From an uncultured Blautia sp. (GTDB taxonomy: Bacteria > Bacillota > Clostridia > Lachnospirales > Lachnospiraceae): 6,614 nucleotides of DNA. Location: NCBI RefSeq assembly GCF_934371575.1, contig NZ_CAKRNY010000091.1, forward strand, positions 1 through 6,614. Reading direction: 5' to 3'. The notes under the pieces were generated by a model that was not told where the DNA came from, did not search any database, and saw only the letters and a list, made by a program, of their open reading frames with translations. A program made the translations under genes and the position numbers. Of this stretch, positions 5,436 to 6,614 are shown in pieces; positions within the stretch are counted from its first letter, which is position 1; every line of letters begins with the position of its first letter.

Positions 5436-6614
5436 TTATTTCCCCTCCTTTGCAGTATGTACTTTCCACTCGGCGCTGTCCTGTGCCGCTTTCCACAACT
5501 TTTGATATTCTGGGCAGGACTGGATCAGCTCCTGATGTTTGCCCGTTGCAACCAGCTTTCCGTGATCCATAACACAAATCTGATCTGCGTTCATAATGGC
5601 TGGTAATTTGTGCGCGATAACCACAAGGGTCTTACCTTTTACAAGTTCTGCAATGGCAGCCTCCATCTTTTCCTCGTTTTCAGGATCGGCATAGGCAGTT
5701 GCCTCGTCAAGCACCACAATAGGAGCATCCTTTAAGATTGCCCTTGCCAGAGAAATACGCTGGCGCTGACCGCCGGAGAGCATTTTTCCTGCATCACCAG
5801 CCATCGAATGAATACCCTGCGGAAGTTTCTCAAGGAACTCCATACACTGAGCTTTCTTTGCGGCCTCCACCACTTCTTCATCCGTTGCGTTCAACCGACC
5901 AAGCCGAATGTTTTCGAGCAGAGAGGTGTTGAACAGGTATTGATCCTGTGCCACATAGGAGATACGACTGTTCAGTGCTTCAAGACTCATATCGCAAAGT
6001 TTCTGTCTTCCGATAGAAATGCTGCCTTTCTGCGGGTCATAATAGTGAATCAGCAGTTTTGCCAATGTACTCTTGCCGGAGCCAGATTCACCAACAAGAG
6101 CTGTTTTCTGTCCAGCCTTTGCTGTAAAGGAAATATCATGGAGAACTTCATCCATGGTCACCACAGGCTTTCCATCTGGTCCGGGTTGTGTGTTCTGATA
6201 GCCAAAAGAAACATGATCATAAGTAATTGTGTCATCTTTCCCGTGGAACGCATCCTCTGTCTGCTGAAGCTCCGGTGCATCCAGCACTTGCTCCAATGCA
6301 GAAATTTTATAGTTGAGCTGGGGCATGGTAGGCAGGAAACCAAGGGATTTCAGCAGCGGCATACCGATACTCAAAGAAAGACACAGTACTAAGATCAAAT
6401 TAGGAAGAGTTGACCAACCGGAAAGAACGAACCATGCGCCCACAGGCAAAGTCAGAATAATGGTGCATGGAAGCAGACTACTGTAAATTGCCATCCACGG
6501 CCACGCCGCCTTATACCACGCCAGCGTATAGTCCCGGTAATCTGATACATCTTTGCGGAACCGCTCATAGGAATCTGCGTCCTTATTGAATACCTTGACA
6601 ACTTCCATACCGTT
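5436..6614 (-). CDS. ABC transporter half, exporter fold (5' end beyond the window)
   Basis: The reading frame is open through the right edge of the window; 392 codons plus the stop are visible. The Met at 6608-6606 is internal, because NGMEVVKVFN is the conserved segment in the middle of the exporter membrane domain, and roughly the first 200 residues are missing. Counting from that Met, two helix-forming stretches (about 37-62 and 65-90) complete the membrane domain, followed by the ATPase: Walker A GESGSGKST (173-181), Q-loop Gln 221, signature LSGGQ (277-281), Walker B VVLDE (298-302) with catalytic Glu 302, and switch His 333. Both partners keep canonical residues, so both composite ATP sites could hydrolyse, unlike many heterodimeric exporters with one degenerate site. 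The stop TAA (5438-5436) touches the next gene's ATG, implying coupled translation. A promoter and any regulator would lie outside the window. Confidence 0.93.
   Translation of the reverse strand, partial: NGMEVVKVFNKDADSYERFRKDVSDYRDYTLAWYKAAWPWMAIYSSLLPCTIILTLPVGAWFVLSGWSTLPNLILVLCLSLSIGMPLLKSLGFLPTMPQLNYKISALEQVLDAPELQQTEDAFHGKDDTITYDHVSFGYQNTQPGPDGKPVVTMDEVLHDISFTAKAGQKTALVGESGSGKSTLAKLLIHYYDPQKGSISIGRQKLCDMSLEALNSRISYVAQDQYLFNTSLLENIRLGRLNATDEEVVEAAKKAQCMEFLEKLPQGIHSMAGDAGKMLSGGQRQRISLARAILKDAPIVVLDEATAYADPENEEKMEAAIAELVKGKTLVVIAHKLPAIMNADQICVMDHGKLVATGKHQELIQSCPEYQKLWKAAQDSAEWKVHTAKEGK

Noticed and set aside
5808..6392. Plus-strand open frame of 194 codons opposite the first ABC gene
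   Set aside because: Antisense to the conserved ATPase and membrane domain, with no translation signals or recognisable protein features.

Overview
The window looks like low-to-moderate GC Firmicute DNA, most probably a gut clostridium of the Lachnospiraceae type. This is inferred from strong AGGAGG ribosome binding sites, consensus sigma-A promoters, U-tailed hairpin terminators, the PadR/DUF2812 pairing and the style of the ABC proteins. No rRNA, tRNA, transposase or CRISPR array is visible, so genus cannot be fixed.

Layout from left to right. Positions 1-212 form a divergent control region: a perfect-consensus minus-strand promoter fires off the left edge and an extended -10 plus-strand promoter drives an XRE-type regulator (213-764). 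A symmetric hairpin terminator (843-886) closes that unit. Next is a two-gene plus-strand operon: a short PadR-family repressor (971-1288) and, overlapping it by 4 bases, a DUF2812 membrane-anchored protein (1285-1821), under a TTGACA/TATAAC promoter embedded in inverted repeats that look like the PadR autoregulatory operator. After a second terminator and an AT-rich control region comes a 377-residue cysteine-rich soluble protein of unknown function (2081-3214) carrying the GIIGGADGPT motif best known from the beta subunit of sodium-pumping decarboxylases. Its promoter region repeats a 10-base core of the padR operator and holds a separate ATGT-N8-ACAT palindrome, hinting at PadR-type control.

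The remaining genes are on the minus strand. Two exporter-fold ABC half-transporters (the first cut by the right edge, the second at 3687-5435) are joined stop-to-start and should make a heterodimeric transporter. Downstream lies an AT-rich stretch containing a 10-codon and a 9-codon mini-ORF, each with an excellent ribosome binding site, then a 55-residue protein (3325-3492) with a clear Sec signal peptide. This small gene converges with the 377-residue gene on a strong shared hairpin (3284-3319).

The ABC genes are visibly richer in GC than everything to their left, so the window probably joins segments of different history near 3690. The best leads are the isolated GIIGGADGPT protein, the small secreted peptide with its mini-ORF leader, and the possible PadR link between the padR operon and the 2081 gene.
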